The notes: generated from the sequence alone by a model not told the origin. A DNA stretch of 30,901 nucleotides from an uncultured Lachnospiraceae bacterium (GCA_910585995.1 CAJUGG010000087.1:1-30901); one strand, 5' to 3'; positions 8,536 to 15,655 are shown, numbered from the stretch's first letter. A program made the numbers and translations.

Positions 8536-8556
8536 GAGATAAACCCCCAATTTCAA
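8528..8556 (-). promoter_or_regulatory. Predicted promoter of galK-galT
   Basis: On the minus strand TTGAAA (8556-8551), 17-bp spacer, TATATT (8533-8528). It shares bases 8530-8533 with the -10 of the araC-side promoter, so only one polymerase can occupy the site at a time. Confidence 0.55.
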
Positions 8557-8595
8557 TAAGAATATTTGTATAAAATAGAAGGATATTGAGATTCT

Positions 8596-9489
8596 ATGCA
8601 GTTAAATATTGACCAGGAACAAAAAGAGATCAAAAGCCATGGAAGCTATGAATTTCCCATGCTGATCAGCTATGAACGACTTTCTTATTTTGATACAAAG
8701 GAGTTTCCCTGGCACTGGCATCCGGAGATCGAACTGACGTTTGTATTAGAGGGTGAGATTGCCTATCAGGTAAATGACAGCCTGTATGAACTCAAAGCAG
8801 GAGAGGGCTTGTTCTGCAACACGAATGTCCTGCACTCCGGGCACAGACTTCACACTCCGGACTGCAGCTATCTGTCCATCACCTTTCACCCTCGTCTGCT
8901 CTACGGTTATGGTTCCAGTGTGATGCAGAATAAATATATGAAACATATTTTAAAAAATCCTGCCCTGGCTTCCATCCATTTTACCCCGGAGAGGCCCTGG
9001 CATAAAAAAGTGCTGAAAAAAATAGAGAAGATTAAAAAACTGGATCAAAAACATAACGCCTCCATGGAACTTCAGATGCAGATTGCGCTTATGGAGATCT
9101 GGCTGAAGATCTATGAACATGTAAAATCGGATGAAACTGATACGATGGAAAATGACAGGGACACAGAACGGATACGCCGGATTATGGAATATATTCAGAT
9201 CCACTATGCGGAGAAGATTACACTGGAGGATCTGGCAGAGCAGATTCATCTGTGCAAAAGTGAGAGCTGTCGTCTGTTCAAACGATATATGAACGAATCC
9301 ATGTTTGATTATCTGCTGGGCTATCGGGTGGAGAAAAGTCTGGAACTTTTGCGCCAGTCTGGATATGATGTGACATTGGTTGCCGGCTCGGTAGGCTTTG
9401 CCAATCCAGGTTATTATGCGAAGATCTTTAAAAGAAAGATGGGCTGTACGCCGTTAGAATATCGCAAGAAATATAAAAAGGGACCATAG
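8596..9489 (+). CDS. AraC-family transcriptional regulator with cupin sensor domain
   Basis: DNA-binding regulator, 297 aa. The N-terminal part (about 15-105) is a cupin-type sugar-sensing domain: HWHPEIELTFVLEGEI followed by LKAGEGLFCNTNVLHSG. The C-terminal 100 residues (about 190-293) hold the two helix-turn-helix units of AraC proteins: ITLEDLAEQIHLCKSESCRLFKR, and the typical end VGFANPGYYAKIFKRKMG followed by TPLEYRKKY. It is divergent from galK with overlapping promoters, so local control of galKT is the simplest guess, but its inducer is not shown. The ribosome site (AGAAGG) is weak and distant. The stop lies inside a bidirectional terminator stem. Confidence 0.92.
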   Translation: MQLNIDQEQKEIKSHGSYEFPMLISYERLSYFDTKEFPWHWHPEIELTFVLEGEIAYQVNDSLYELKAGEGLFCNTNVLHSGHRLHTPDCSYLSITFHPRLLYGYGSSVMQNKYMKHILKNPALASIHFTPERPWHKKVLKKIEKIKKLDQKHNASMELQMQIALMEIWLKIYEHVKSDETDTMENDRDTERIRRIMEYIQIHYAEKITLEDLAEQIHLCKSESCRLFKRYMNESMFDYLLGYRVEKSLELLRQSGYDVTLVAGSVGFANPGYYAKIFKRKMGCTPLEYRKKYKKGP

Positions 9490-9511
9490 GCCCCTTTTAT
9501 ATGTTCTTTTT
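9471..9511 (+). terminator. Terminator between convergent araC-type and DUF6465 genes
   Basis: ATATAAAAAGGG (9471-9482) pairs with CCCCTTTTATAT (9491-9502), one weak position, with an 8-base loop and a T-rich tail after 9505. The araC stop is in the loop. It is A/T-flanked on both sides and may work in both directions. Confidence 0.65.
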
Positions 9512-9848
9512 ACAGTGTCTTTAAATCTACTTTATAATCCTCGCCGCCTTCGCCGTTTACGGTGTAGTAAGCAGCCTGCTCAGCAGCGTTGATGTAGATC
9601 TTAAGCTCCGTTGCCTCTAAGCCTTTTTCCTTTACTGCTTTTTTGGCAGCATTCTGGATATCTGCAATCGCTACGCTTAAACCGTTCATTTCGACACAGA
9701 CAGAAGTCTTACAGGTGGCTTTTTTTGCCTTTGCTTCTGTGGTCTGACTGGTAGCTTTGGATTTGCTGGTCTTTGCTTTGGTAGCTTTTTCTTTTACTGG
9801 TGCAGTGACTGCAGCAGTTTCATTTTCGGTTTTTTTCTTGGTTGCCAT
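9510..9848 (-). CDS. DUF6465-type small protein with Lys/Ala-rich tail
   Basis: The function is unknown. The product is 112 aa from the chosen ATG (9848), which has AGGAGG 8 bp upstream; an in-frame ATG at 9905 lacks such a site. Residues 1 to about 50 are a low-complexity, strongly basic tail rich in Lys, Ala and Thr with few acidic residues, resembling histone-H1-like tails. Residues about 55-112 form a small alpha/beta domain (VCVEMNGLSVAIADI, then LKIYINAAEQAAYYTVNGE). I recognise this as the DUF6465 pattern seen in Lachnospiraceae. A fully consensus promoter suggests strong expression. Nucleic-acid binding is an inference from the tail only. It is monocistronic. Confidence 0.75.
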   Translation of the reverse strand: MATKKKTENETAAVTAPVKEKATKAKTSKSKATSQTTEAKAKKATCKTSVCVEMNGLSVAIADIQNAAKKAVKEKGLEATELKIYINAAEQAAYYTVNGEGGEDYKVDLKTL

Positions 9849-9918
9849 TTTCATTTCCTCCTCATATCCACACATCAACATATTAATCTTTCGTAAGTCT
9901 AACATTCAAGTCCTGTCT

Positions 9919-9947
9919 ATTATAGGCTTGATATGCCTTTTTGTCAA
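9919..9947 (-). promoter_or_regulatory. Consensus sigma-A promoter of the DUF6465 gene
   Basis: On the minus strand TTGACA (9947-9942), exactly 17 bp, TATAAT (9924-9919). Both hexamers are perfect. The predicted start (about 9912) leaves a leader of about 64 nt before the ATG at 9848. Confidence 0.85.
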
Positions 9948-10034
9948 GGATGCCATTTTCACTTAATTTTCTTGAGTAACAGTTCCGTTATCTCCTGTAT
10001 GATGAGTGAATCATGTTTACATGAATGAACACAT

Positions 10035-10155
10035 CTTACAGGGATGAGTGGAGCGCCTGAATATGAGCAAAGGTAACTGCGTTAGCAGCAAGAAAGCGTT
10101 GGAAGCGCCTTTGTGAATGGCGCGGGTTGAACTATTACTCTTGTGATTCTGTAAG
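10035..10155. other. Possible structured element in the 9849-10208 gene-free stretch
   Basis: The 360-bp gap 9849-10208 holds no convincing ORF. Its ends carry the DUF6465 promoter and the LRR-gene promoter. In between, CTTACAG (10035-10041) and CTGTAAG (10149-10155) can close a 121-base domain. Inside it are CTGC-GTTA-GCAG, GCGCC-TTTGTGAAT-GGCGC and a second GCGCC that could compete for the same GGCGC. The 3' closing strand lies inside the LRR promoter spacer. I do not recognise a known RNA class. Confidence 0.35.
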
Positions 10156-10169
10156 TTTGTTGTTATAAT
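10141..10169 (+). promoter_or_regulatory. Predicted promoter of the LRR gene
   Basis: TTGTGA (10141-10146), 17-bp spacer, TATAAT (10164-10169), 40 bp before the ATG at 10209. GGAG lies 10 bp before that ATG. Confidence 0.65.
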
Positions 10170-10208
10170 TTTTTAAAAGAAGTCCCAGAGCAGAGGAGTG
10201 TATTCGTT

Positions 10209-12158
10209 ATGAAAATAACAAATTTGGAGTGTCCTTCGTGTGGGGGCAGACTAAAGCCTATGGAGGGCAATCCGCAGATTATGGTCTGTGAGTATTGCAA
10301 CAGTCAGTTTGTGATAGAGGACGACCGTACGATTCATTATCATGTTCATCAGTATGATCCGGTACAGTTAAGAGAAGTCAAAGAGAATCATACGAACCGG
10401 AATCCCTTTGTGGTCGGTATCACAGCGGCGGCGTTAATGATCATATTGATGGTGGTAAGAGTGATCATATGGGAGAGTCCGTCGAGGACTTCTCTAAGAG
10501 AGCCATCCTTGGTGATGCCAGAGGTGGAGACTTGGGAAGAACCAGAGACGGACTGGGGCATAGAAGAAGCAGTGCAGGAACCACAGTCCGCGCACAGTCC
10601 ACTCTACGAAGCGATCCTGAAAGTCATCTTTGAAAAAGAAGCAGATCAGGTGACAGAGGAAGAACTCGCAGAGCTTACCTACCTGAAGGTAGAAGCAGGT
10701 TCTGAGGGAAGCAGGGTGTCTTATAGTTTTGAGAGTCCTTACGAAGGGGAATCGTTTGAGCCGATAAAAGCAGAGTTAGAATCTCTGCCATGGGACAGCC
10801 GAGATCTGAATGCCTTCACCGGCCTGCAGAAAGTGGACGTCCAAAACGAACAAGTGGAATCGCTCTCTTTTGATTCGTTTCCCCATCTGAAAGGTCTATT
10901 GACAGAAGGACTCACTCCTTCTGAGATCGCATTGCTTTTGCCTGATCCAGGACAGCTTTTGGAACTCTCGCTGGACAGGCCGGAAAGGCTTGATGGGATC
11001 TCGGAATTTACCAATCTGGAGATTTTAAATATTGAGAGAACATATGTTCCTGACGTAAAACAGCTAGTGCCTCTAAAGTCGCTGCGTTCTCTGTCCATCG
11101 AAGAGCGGACAGAAGAAGGAACTTCTCTTACAGATTATGCGGCACTCTCCACGTTGACACAGTTGGAACAACTAAAGATCGAATCCCCGGCCATCCGGGA
11201 TCTGAGTTTTTTAAAAACGCTGACAAATCTTAAGAGTCTGTCGGTGTGTGATTCGGATGCGATCAGCTTAGAACCCATTGGGGAATTGACCCAGCTTACC
11301 ACGCTGGAGCTGGCAGACAACGACGCAGTACAAGACTATCGTCCTGTGACGAATCTGACGGGACTGACGACATTATATCTGGATAAGAACACTTCTCAGA
11401 CGGACCCGGATCTGTCTTCTCTGAGTCAGTTGGAGACACTGGATATGTGCGGTTTTATGTCTGTCTCTTTTCTGAATCGGATGGGAAATCTAAAAGAACT
11501 GTCCATGCATGGCTGTAACATTGATGAGGCTTCAGCACTCTCTGGCCTGACGGGACTGGAGAGTCTGACCTGTTATGCAGACTGGACCTATGCGGTTCCA
11601 CTGAAAAATGTGAATTTTATCGACAGTATGACCAATCTGAAATCCGTTGATTTCAGTGGGGGAAGCGATGACTTTTGGGGAGCTTTTGAGTATAACTTGG
11701 AGATCTTGGGAGATATCTCCAACGTGTTTAACCATCCGGGCCTGGAGAAGCTGGTGTTAAATAACTGCATGTTTGCCATCGATTTTGACCGTATCACAGA
11801 AAATCCAACACTGAAGCAGTTGGAGTTAAAGGAGATTAATCTGAAAGAAAACTTTTATGTGGAGACTTACAACGGGATGACAGATCTGTGGTATGATGAT
11901 GTGTCCTTTGCCGAGCATGTGGATTTTTTAACAAACTATCCCAACTTAGAGAGACTTTGTCTGGATGGAAACCAATTGACGGATATCGGATTTGCCAGTC
12001 AGTTGCATCAGCTGACGTATCTCAGTCTGAACAATAATTATGTGACAGAGCTGACGCCTCTGAATCAGGCAGAGGATCTAAGGTATCTGGATATTCGGAT
12101 GAATCCTATCACCAATACCATAGAAAATGATGACTCTATTGTGATCTTAAAACAATAG
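10209..12158 (+). CDS. Membrane-anchored leucine-rich-repeat protein with N-terminal zinc ribbon
   Basis: The function is unknown. The 649-aa protein has three parts. First is a zinc ribbon with C8-x2-C11 and C27-x2-C30 (ECPSCGG and CEYCNSQF). Next is one membrane helix at about residues 67-88. Last is a long outer region, with an acidic Pro/Glu linker (about 90-135), an LRR cap (VTEEELAELTYLKVEAG) and many 21-23-residue leucine-rich repeats (about 170-640) of the pattern LTNLKSLSV, LTQLTTLEL, LTGLTTLYL. There is no signal peptide and no sortase motif, so the likely topology is ribbon inside and LRR outside. Adhesion or protein binding is a guess from the fold. It has its own promoter, and a repeat element follows it. 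Confidence 0.85.
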   Translation: MKITNLECPSCGGRLKPMEGNPQIMVCEYCNSQFVIEDDRTIHYHVHQYDPVQLREVKENHTNRNPFVVGITAAALMIILMVVRVIIWESPSRTSLREPSLVMPEVETWEEPETDWGIEEAVQEPQSAHSPLYEAILKVIFEKEADQVTEEELAELTYLKVEAGSEGSRVSYSFESPYEGESFEPIKAELESLPWDSRDLNAFTGLQKVDVQNEQVESLSFDSFPHLKGLLTEGLTPSEIALLLPDPGQLLELSLDRPERLDGISEFTNLEILNIERTYVPDVKQLVPLKSLRSLSIEERTEEGTSLTDYAALSTLTQLEQLKIESPAIRDLSFLKTLTNLKSLSVCDSDAISLEPIGELTQLTTLELADNDAVQDYRPVTNLTGLTTLYLDKNTSQTDPDLSSLSQLETLDMCGFMSVSFLNRMGNLKELSMHGCNIDEASALSGLTGLESLTCYADWTYAVPLKNVNFIDSMTNLKSVDFSGGSDDFWGAFEYNLEILGDISNVFNHPGLEKLVLNNCMFAIDFDRITENPTLKQLELKEINLKENFYVETYNGMTDLWYDDVSFAEHVDFLTNYPNLERLCLDGNQLTDIGFASQLHQLTYLSLNNNYVTELTPLNQAEDLRYLDIRMNPITNTIENDDSIVILKQ

Positions 12159-12213
12159 AATCCATGTTTCGCGAGTCTTTTATGGTCATGAACCATATAG
12201 GACAAGGAGACAA

Positions 12214-12333
12214 GGGGCTATTGCAAAAGGAACGCTCTGACTTGACAAAGATCTGTATGAATGTATTGGACTATTCACTCCAATCTACACAGCACTCTTT
12301 GTCGAGTCAAGGTGTCCCTTTTGAGACAGCCTC
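12214..12333. repeat. Palindromic repeat element, short form (about 120 bp)
   Basis: Two imperfect arms of about 55 bp (12214-12270 and 12279-12333) around an 8-base loop fill the junction between the convergent LRR and rrf2 genes. Each arm carries AAAAGG and GACT(T/C)GACAAAG, and the centre is ATTGGA/TCCAAT. The right arm is closely related to the right arm of the element at 13945-14159: they share a 24-base identical run beginning TCCAATCTACACAG. It has no ORF and no terminal target duplication that I can see. It could form a long RNA hairpin in either transcript and act as a terminator. Confidence 0.8.
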
Positions 12334-12340
12334 TGTTTGC

Positions 12341-12760
12341 TCAGTCGTTTTTCATCGTATCTTCTACCAGGTCACGAAGCGTAATCCCTTCAAAGAAATC
12401 GTGTACCATCCGGTCAAATCTCTGCCACATGGGCAGCGTCTTACAACGCTCTCTTCGCTCACAGAGTTCGGCGTCCGGCAGCAGGCAGGTGACGGCGGCC
12501 AATGGGCCTTCGGTCAATTCTAAAATTTCCAGGACTTGATAATCGTTCGGCTTGCGTGTCAGCCGGTATCCGCCGCCTTTACCCCGAAGTCCGACTAACA
12601 GCTTTTGAGAGACCAGGGTCTTTAGAATGATCTCCAGATACTTTTTGGAGATGCCCTGCCTCGTTGCAATCTCGTCTAATGGCGTGTAGCGGTCTGGGGG
12701 CTGCTCTGCAAGATCAATCATTACCCGTAGCGCATATCTCCCTTTTGTAGAAATCATCAT
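12341..12760 (-). CDS. Rrf2-family transcriptional regulator
   Basis: Winged-helix regulator, 139 aa from the ATG at 12760, which has AGGAGG 7 bp upstream; the frame extends further upstream without another ribosome site. The N-terminus is typical of the family (MISTKGRYALRVMIDLA), with recognition region GISKKYLEIILKTL and wing GLRGKGGGYRL. A C-x7-C-x5-C cluster (CLLPDAELCERRERC) lies where IscR/NsrR-type members bind an Fe-S cluster, though the spacing is not that of IscR. It is divergent from cysK, as CymR-like and IscR-like regulators often are, and palindromes lie in the shared region. Its role is probably control of cysteine or Fe-S supply; the exact subtype is undecided. Confidence 0.9.
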   Translation of the reverse strand: MMISTKGRYALRVMIDLAEQPPDRYTPLDEIATRQGISKKYLEIILKTLVSQKLLVGLRGKGGGYRLTRKPNDYQVLEILELTEGPLAAVTCLLPDAELCERRERCKTLPMWQRFDRMVHDFFEGITLRDLVEDTMKND

Positions 12761-12798
12761 AATAAAACCTCCTATTGAAGTTCCGCAACTCGCCTCCC

Positions 12799-12858
12799 AA
12801 GCCCCCGCACTAAGAGAATTTTCAGCCACCTGGGTGTCAGGAAATACTCTTGGGGCTT
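12799..12858 (-). other. Long hairpin in the rrf2 leader
   Basis: AAGCCCC (12799-12805) pairs with GGGGCTT (12852-12858). Further in, AAGAG-A-ATTTTC (12812-12823) pairs with GAAAT-A-CTCTT (12841-12851) with one mismatch and one bulge, capped by CACC/GGTG. It lies between the operator region and the rrf2 ribosome site, with no U-tract. Confidence 0.5.
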
Positions 12859-12877
12859 GTTCGGTTCGGGTTGTTTG

Positions 12878-12974
12878 TTGATAAACCTATGATACTACAA
12901 GGTAAAAGGGTTTATCAAGAGGAATGGAAAAATTCCTATTACCTATTGACAAGATAGGTTTATAGAGCTATACT
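12878..12974 (+). promoter_or_regulatory. cysK promoter with Rrf2-type operator palindromes
   Basis: Promoter: TTGACA (12946-12951), 17 bp, TATACT (12969-12974). Palindromes: TTGATAAACC (12878-12887) with GGTTTATCAA (12909-12918), and ACCTAT (12941-12946) with ATAGGT (12954-12959), the latter covering the -35 box. ATAAACCTAT (12881-12890) recurs inverted as ATAGGTTTAT (12954-12963). GGAAT/ATTCC (12921-12936) lies between. A repressor on the inner site would block cysK. A possible opposite promoter (TTGATA-N18-TATCAT, 12918-12889) may serve rrf2. The binding protein is inferred. Confidence 0.7.
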
Positions 12975-13007
12975 AACATCAGTAGGATACAGGAAAGGAA
13001 GAGGATC

Positions 13008-13940
13008 ATGTCAAAAGTGTATACTTCAGCCGATCAGTTGATCGGAAAGACTCCGCTGTTGGAGCTTAAAAATGTGGAAAAAGAACTTGGATTAAAAGCA
13101 AGGCTTGTGGCAAAGCTGGAATATTTCAACCCGGCGGGTTCGGTCAAGGACCGGGTGGCCAAAGAGATGCTGGATGATGCCGAAAAAAAAGGAATCCTGA
13201 CCAAAGATGCAGTGATTATTGAGCCGACTTCTGGTAATACGGGAATTGGCTTGGCGGCTGTGGCGGCGGCGAGAGGGTATCGGATTATTATTGTGATGCC
13301 GGAGACGATGTCTGTGGAGCGCCGGCAATTGATGAAAGCGTATGGAGCTGAACTGGTGCTGACGGAGGGCAGTAAAGGGATGTCGGGGGCGATTGCCAAA
13401 GCAGAAGAACTGGCTAAGGAGATTCCTGGCGGTTTTGTGGCGGGACAGTTTGTCAATCCGGCCAATCCTAAGGCACACTATGAGACGACAGGGCCGGAGA
13501 TCTATGAGGATACGGAGAGAGAAGTGGATATCTTTGTGGCTGGTGTGGGTACTGGCGGGACGATTACCGGAGTGGGGAGATATCTGAAAGAACATAAGCC
13601 TGGAGTAAAAGTAGTGGCAGTGGAGCCAAAGTCTTCAGCGGTCTTGTCCACGGGCGTGGCAGGGGCACACAAGATCCAGGGGATCGGTGCCGGGTTTGTG
13701 CCGGAAGTCTTGGATACGAAGATCTATGACGAGGTGATCGCGGTAGAAGATGAGAGCGCGTTTGAGACGAGCAGGCTGATCGGGCGTAAAGAAGGCGTGC
13801 TGGTGGGGATCTCTTCCGGTGCAGCTGCCTATGCAGCGATTACTTTGGCAAAGCGGGCGGAAAATGAAGGGAAGACGATTGTGGTGCTTTTGCCGGATAC
13901 GGGTGATCGGTATTTGTCGACGGACTTGTTTCAGGCGTAG
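13008..13940 (+). CDS. cysK: Cysteine synthase (O-acetylserine sulfhydrylase)
   Basis: PLP enzyme making cysteine from O-acetylserine and sulfide in the cytoplasm. It is full length (310 aa). The PLP lysine is Lys47 in NPAGSVKDR, the substrate/PLP loop is PTSGNTGIGLA (73-83), the glycine-rich phosphate loop is VGTGGTITGVG, and GISSGAA is near the C-terminus. These features fit CysK better than cystathionine beta-synthase-like relatives. The ribosome region AGGAAAGGAAGAGG precedes the ATG. It has its own promoter with operator palindromes facing an Rrf2 regulator, so expression is probably tied to sulfur or Fe-S status. No cysE lies nearby. A 215-bp palindrome starts 4 bp after the stop. Confidence 0.96.
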   Translation: MSKVYTSADQLIGKTPLLELKNVEKELGLKARLVAKLEYFNPAGSVKDRVAKEMLDDAEKKGILTKDAVIIEPTSGNTGIGLAAVAAARGYRIIIVMPETMSVERRQLMKAYGAELVLTEGSKGMSGAIAKAEELAKEIPGGFVAGQFVNPANPKAHYETTGPEIYEDTEREVDIFVAGVGTGGTITGVGRYLKEHKPGVKVVAVEPKSSAVLSTGVAGAHKIQGIGAGFVPEVLDTKIYDEVIAVEDESAFETSRLIGRKEGVLVGISSGAAAYAAITLAKRAENEGKTIVVLLPDTGDRYLSTDLFQA

Positions 13941-13944
13941 GGGT

Positions 13945-14159
13945 GTCATAAAATGAGGGGCTGCCACAACAGGGACGCCCTGACTCGACAAAGGTCTGCA
14001 TAGAATGTATCGGACAGTCTGCACGATTTGTATGCTCCAATCGGACACAGTAGTGTCCGCCTGGCTCATACAAACCGCACAAACTGTCCGCTCCAATCTA
14101 CACAGCACTCTTTGTGCGAGTCAGGGCGTCCCTGTTGCGGCAGCCCCTCATTTTATGAC
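13945..14159. repeat. Palindromic repeat element, long form (215 bp)
   Basis: Near-complete palindrome filling the gap between the convergent cysK and deoC. The ends are a perfect 21-bp inverted repeat (13945-13965 and 14139-14159) and the first 43 bp of the arms differ at one position. The centre is CGGACAC-AGTA-GTGTCCG (14042-14059). The outer half of each arm is related to the element at 12214-12333. The inner half (GGACAGT..GTATG) is extra. There is no ORF and no transposase. As RNA it would form a rod of about 100 pairs and could end both transcripts. Confidence 0.9.
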
Positions 14160-14164
14160 TGGTT

Positions 14165-14818
14165 TTAGCTATTGTTTTTTACTAGTTTTATGATACGGCT
14201 TGTGCCGAGGCGGTCGGCGCCTAAGCTTAAAAAACGTTCGGCATCTTCCATGGAGGAGATCCCTCCGGCAGCTTTTATTTTTACTCCTTTACCGACATGT
14301 CTGGCAAAGAGTTCGATGTCAGAGAAGGTGGCGCCGGCTTTGGAAAATCCCGTGGAGGTCTTGATATAATCGGCGCCGGCAGCGGTTACGATCTCACACA
14401 TCTTAATCTTTTCTTCGTCTGTCAGCAGGCAGGTCTCGATGATGACTTTTAAGATCTTGTCTTTGCAGGCAGCTTTTAGTGTACGGATCTCTGCTTCAAT
14501 GCAGTCATATCGCTGATCTTTTACCCAGCCGATATTGATGACCATATCGATCTCATCTGCACCATTTGCCAGAGCATCTTTGGTCTCAAATTCTTTGGTG
14601 GCAGTGGTCATATAGCCGTTGGGAAATCCGATCACGGTACATACGGCGACGCGGTCTTTGACATAGTCTTTGACCTGCCTGACATAGCTTGGAGGAATAC
14701 ATACAGATGCCGTTCCATAGGCGATGGCGTCGTCGCAGATCTGCCGGATCTCCTGAAAAGTAGCCTGCGGTGCTAACAGGGTATGGTCGACGTGTTTTAA
14801 TATTTCTTTACTATCCAT
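14165..14818 (-). CDS. deoC: Deoxyribose-phosphate aldolase
   Basis: Splits 2-deoxyribose-5-phosphate into glyceraldehyde-3-phosphate and acetaldehyde in deoxynucleoside breakdown. The product is 217 aa from the ATG at 14818, which has AAAGGG 8 bp upstream and begins the family-like MDSKEILKHVDHTLLAP; an ATG 30 bp earlier lacks a ribosome site. The Schiff-base lysine is in YIKTSTGF, and the proton-relay region VKIKAAGGI is intact, as is DEIDMVINIG. It lies 33 bp downstream of an aldose-1-epimerase-like gene and is probably co-transcribed. The usual deoA, deoD and deoB neighbours are absent here. Confidence 0.95.
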   Translation of the reverse strand: MDSKEILKHVDHTLLAPQATFQEIRQICDDAIAYGTASVCIPPSYVRQVKDYVKDRVAVCTVIGFPNGYMTTATKEFETKDALANGADEIDMVINIGWVKDQRYDCIEAEIRTLKAACKDKILKVIIETCLLTDEEKIKMCEIVTAAGADYIKTSTGFSKAGATFSDIELFARHVGKGVKIKAAGGISSMEDAERFLSLGADRLGTSRIIKLVKNNS

Positions 14819-14851
14819 CTTTATTTTCCCTTTCTGAAAAGAGTTCATCGA

Positions 14852-15655
14852 TTAACAGGGTACAAAGGAGAAGGGATATTCTCTGCTTTCTTTTGCGGAC
14901 AGATACTGTACGTATTTTTTCTGAAGCAGATCGGTGTTGGATACTTGATCCATCGTCCCGCCGCACCAAGGTTCGATGCAGAGAAATGGAGCATCTTTTT
15001 GGATCGGAGTCCAAAAGGCCACGGTTGCATATCCTGGAAAATCAAACTGGATGCCTTTGTTGGTGCACTGATGGATGAGTTTTACGGTGCGGTGTGTCAG
15101 GTTTTCATAGAGGATGGCGTCATGGTCAAACATCGGATATTTAAGATGCAGATCTTCCACGTCTTCATCTTCAAAATGCAGCAGATATTCGGTAAAATGC
15201 TCGCCTTCTTCCATCGGGCAGAAAAAGGCCGGATGTCCGCCGATTAAAAATGGCATCTCCTGATCACTTTCATTGGTTACGCCATAGATCACATGCAGCT
15301 TTGCTCCTTCTAGCCGAAATGTAACCGAAAAGGTGAAAGCATAGGGGAAGACAGTCATCGTGGCGTCTGTGTTTTTTGTGATTAATTTCACAAAATCCTC
15401 GCCCTGTTCTGCAATCGTAAATTCTTCATCTTTTACAAATCCGTGGCGCGGCATCTCATAGGGCTTACCATGAATCAGAACAGGTGCAGGCACAGCGCCG
15501 ATGTAGGGAAATAAGACAGGAGAAGTCTTGGCCCAGTAGGCGGGATCTTTCTGCCACAGGTATTCTTTTCCAGAGGCGGTCTGATAAGATAAGAGTTCTG
15601 CCCCAAGAGTCTGACAAGTTACAGATGCAAATGCATTTTTCAAGGTAATATTCAT
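14852..15655 (-). CDS. Aldose 1-epimerase family protein (LacX-like)
   Basis: Galactose-mutarotase-like fold protein, 267 aa, predicted cytoplasmic. Seen: the N-terminal strand pattern LGAELLSYQTASGKEYLW, SPVLFPYIG, a MPRHGFVKDEEF motif with the conserved Arg-His, and GGHPAFFCP. It is closer to the LacX/YeaD-like branch than to classical GalM (about 340 aa), so the natural substrate may be another aldose or a sugar phosphate. AAGGGG precedes the ATG. It is first gene of a two-gene unit with deoC, and its promoter shares the -35 region with the divergent DUF6472 gene. The gene name galM is avoided because the subfamily role is not established. Confidence 0.85.
   Translation of the reverse strand: MNITLKNAFASVTCQTLGAELLSYQTASGKEYLWQKDPAYWAKTSPVLFPYIGAVPAPVLIHGKPYEMPRHGFVKDEEFTIAEQGEDFVKLITKNTDATMTVFPYAFTFSVTFRLEGAKLHVIYGVTNESDQEMPFLIGGHPAFFCPMEEGEHFTEYLLHFEDEDVEDLHLKYPMFDHDAILYENLTHRTVKLIHQCTNKGIQFDFPGYATVAFWTPIQKDAPFLCIEPWCGGTMDQVSNTDLLQKKYVQYLSAKESREYPFSFVPC

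Noticed and set aside
10739..11098. Antisense open frames over real genes, such as those inside the LRR, galT and glycosylase genes
   Set aside because: They lie opposite clearly conserved proteins, have no ribosome sites and show no recognisable domains.
12181..12197. TATGGT-CATGA-ACCATA small palindrome after the LRR gene
   Set aside because: Six-base arms without a T-run; likely chance next to the real repeat element.
13945..14159. Palindrome as a CRISPR array or insertion sequence
   Set aside because: No regularly spaced direct repeats, no spacers and no transposase frame; it is a single inverted structure.
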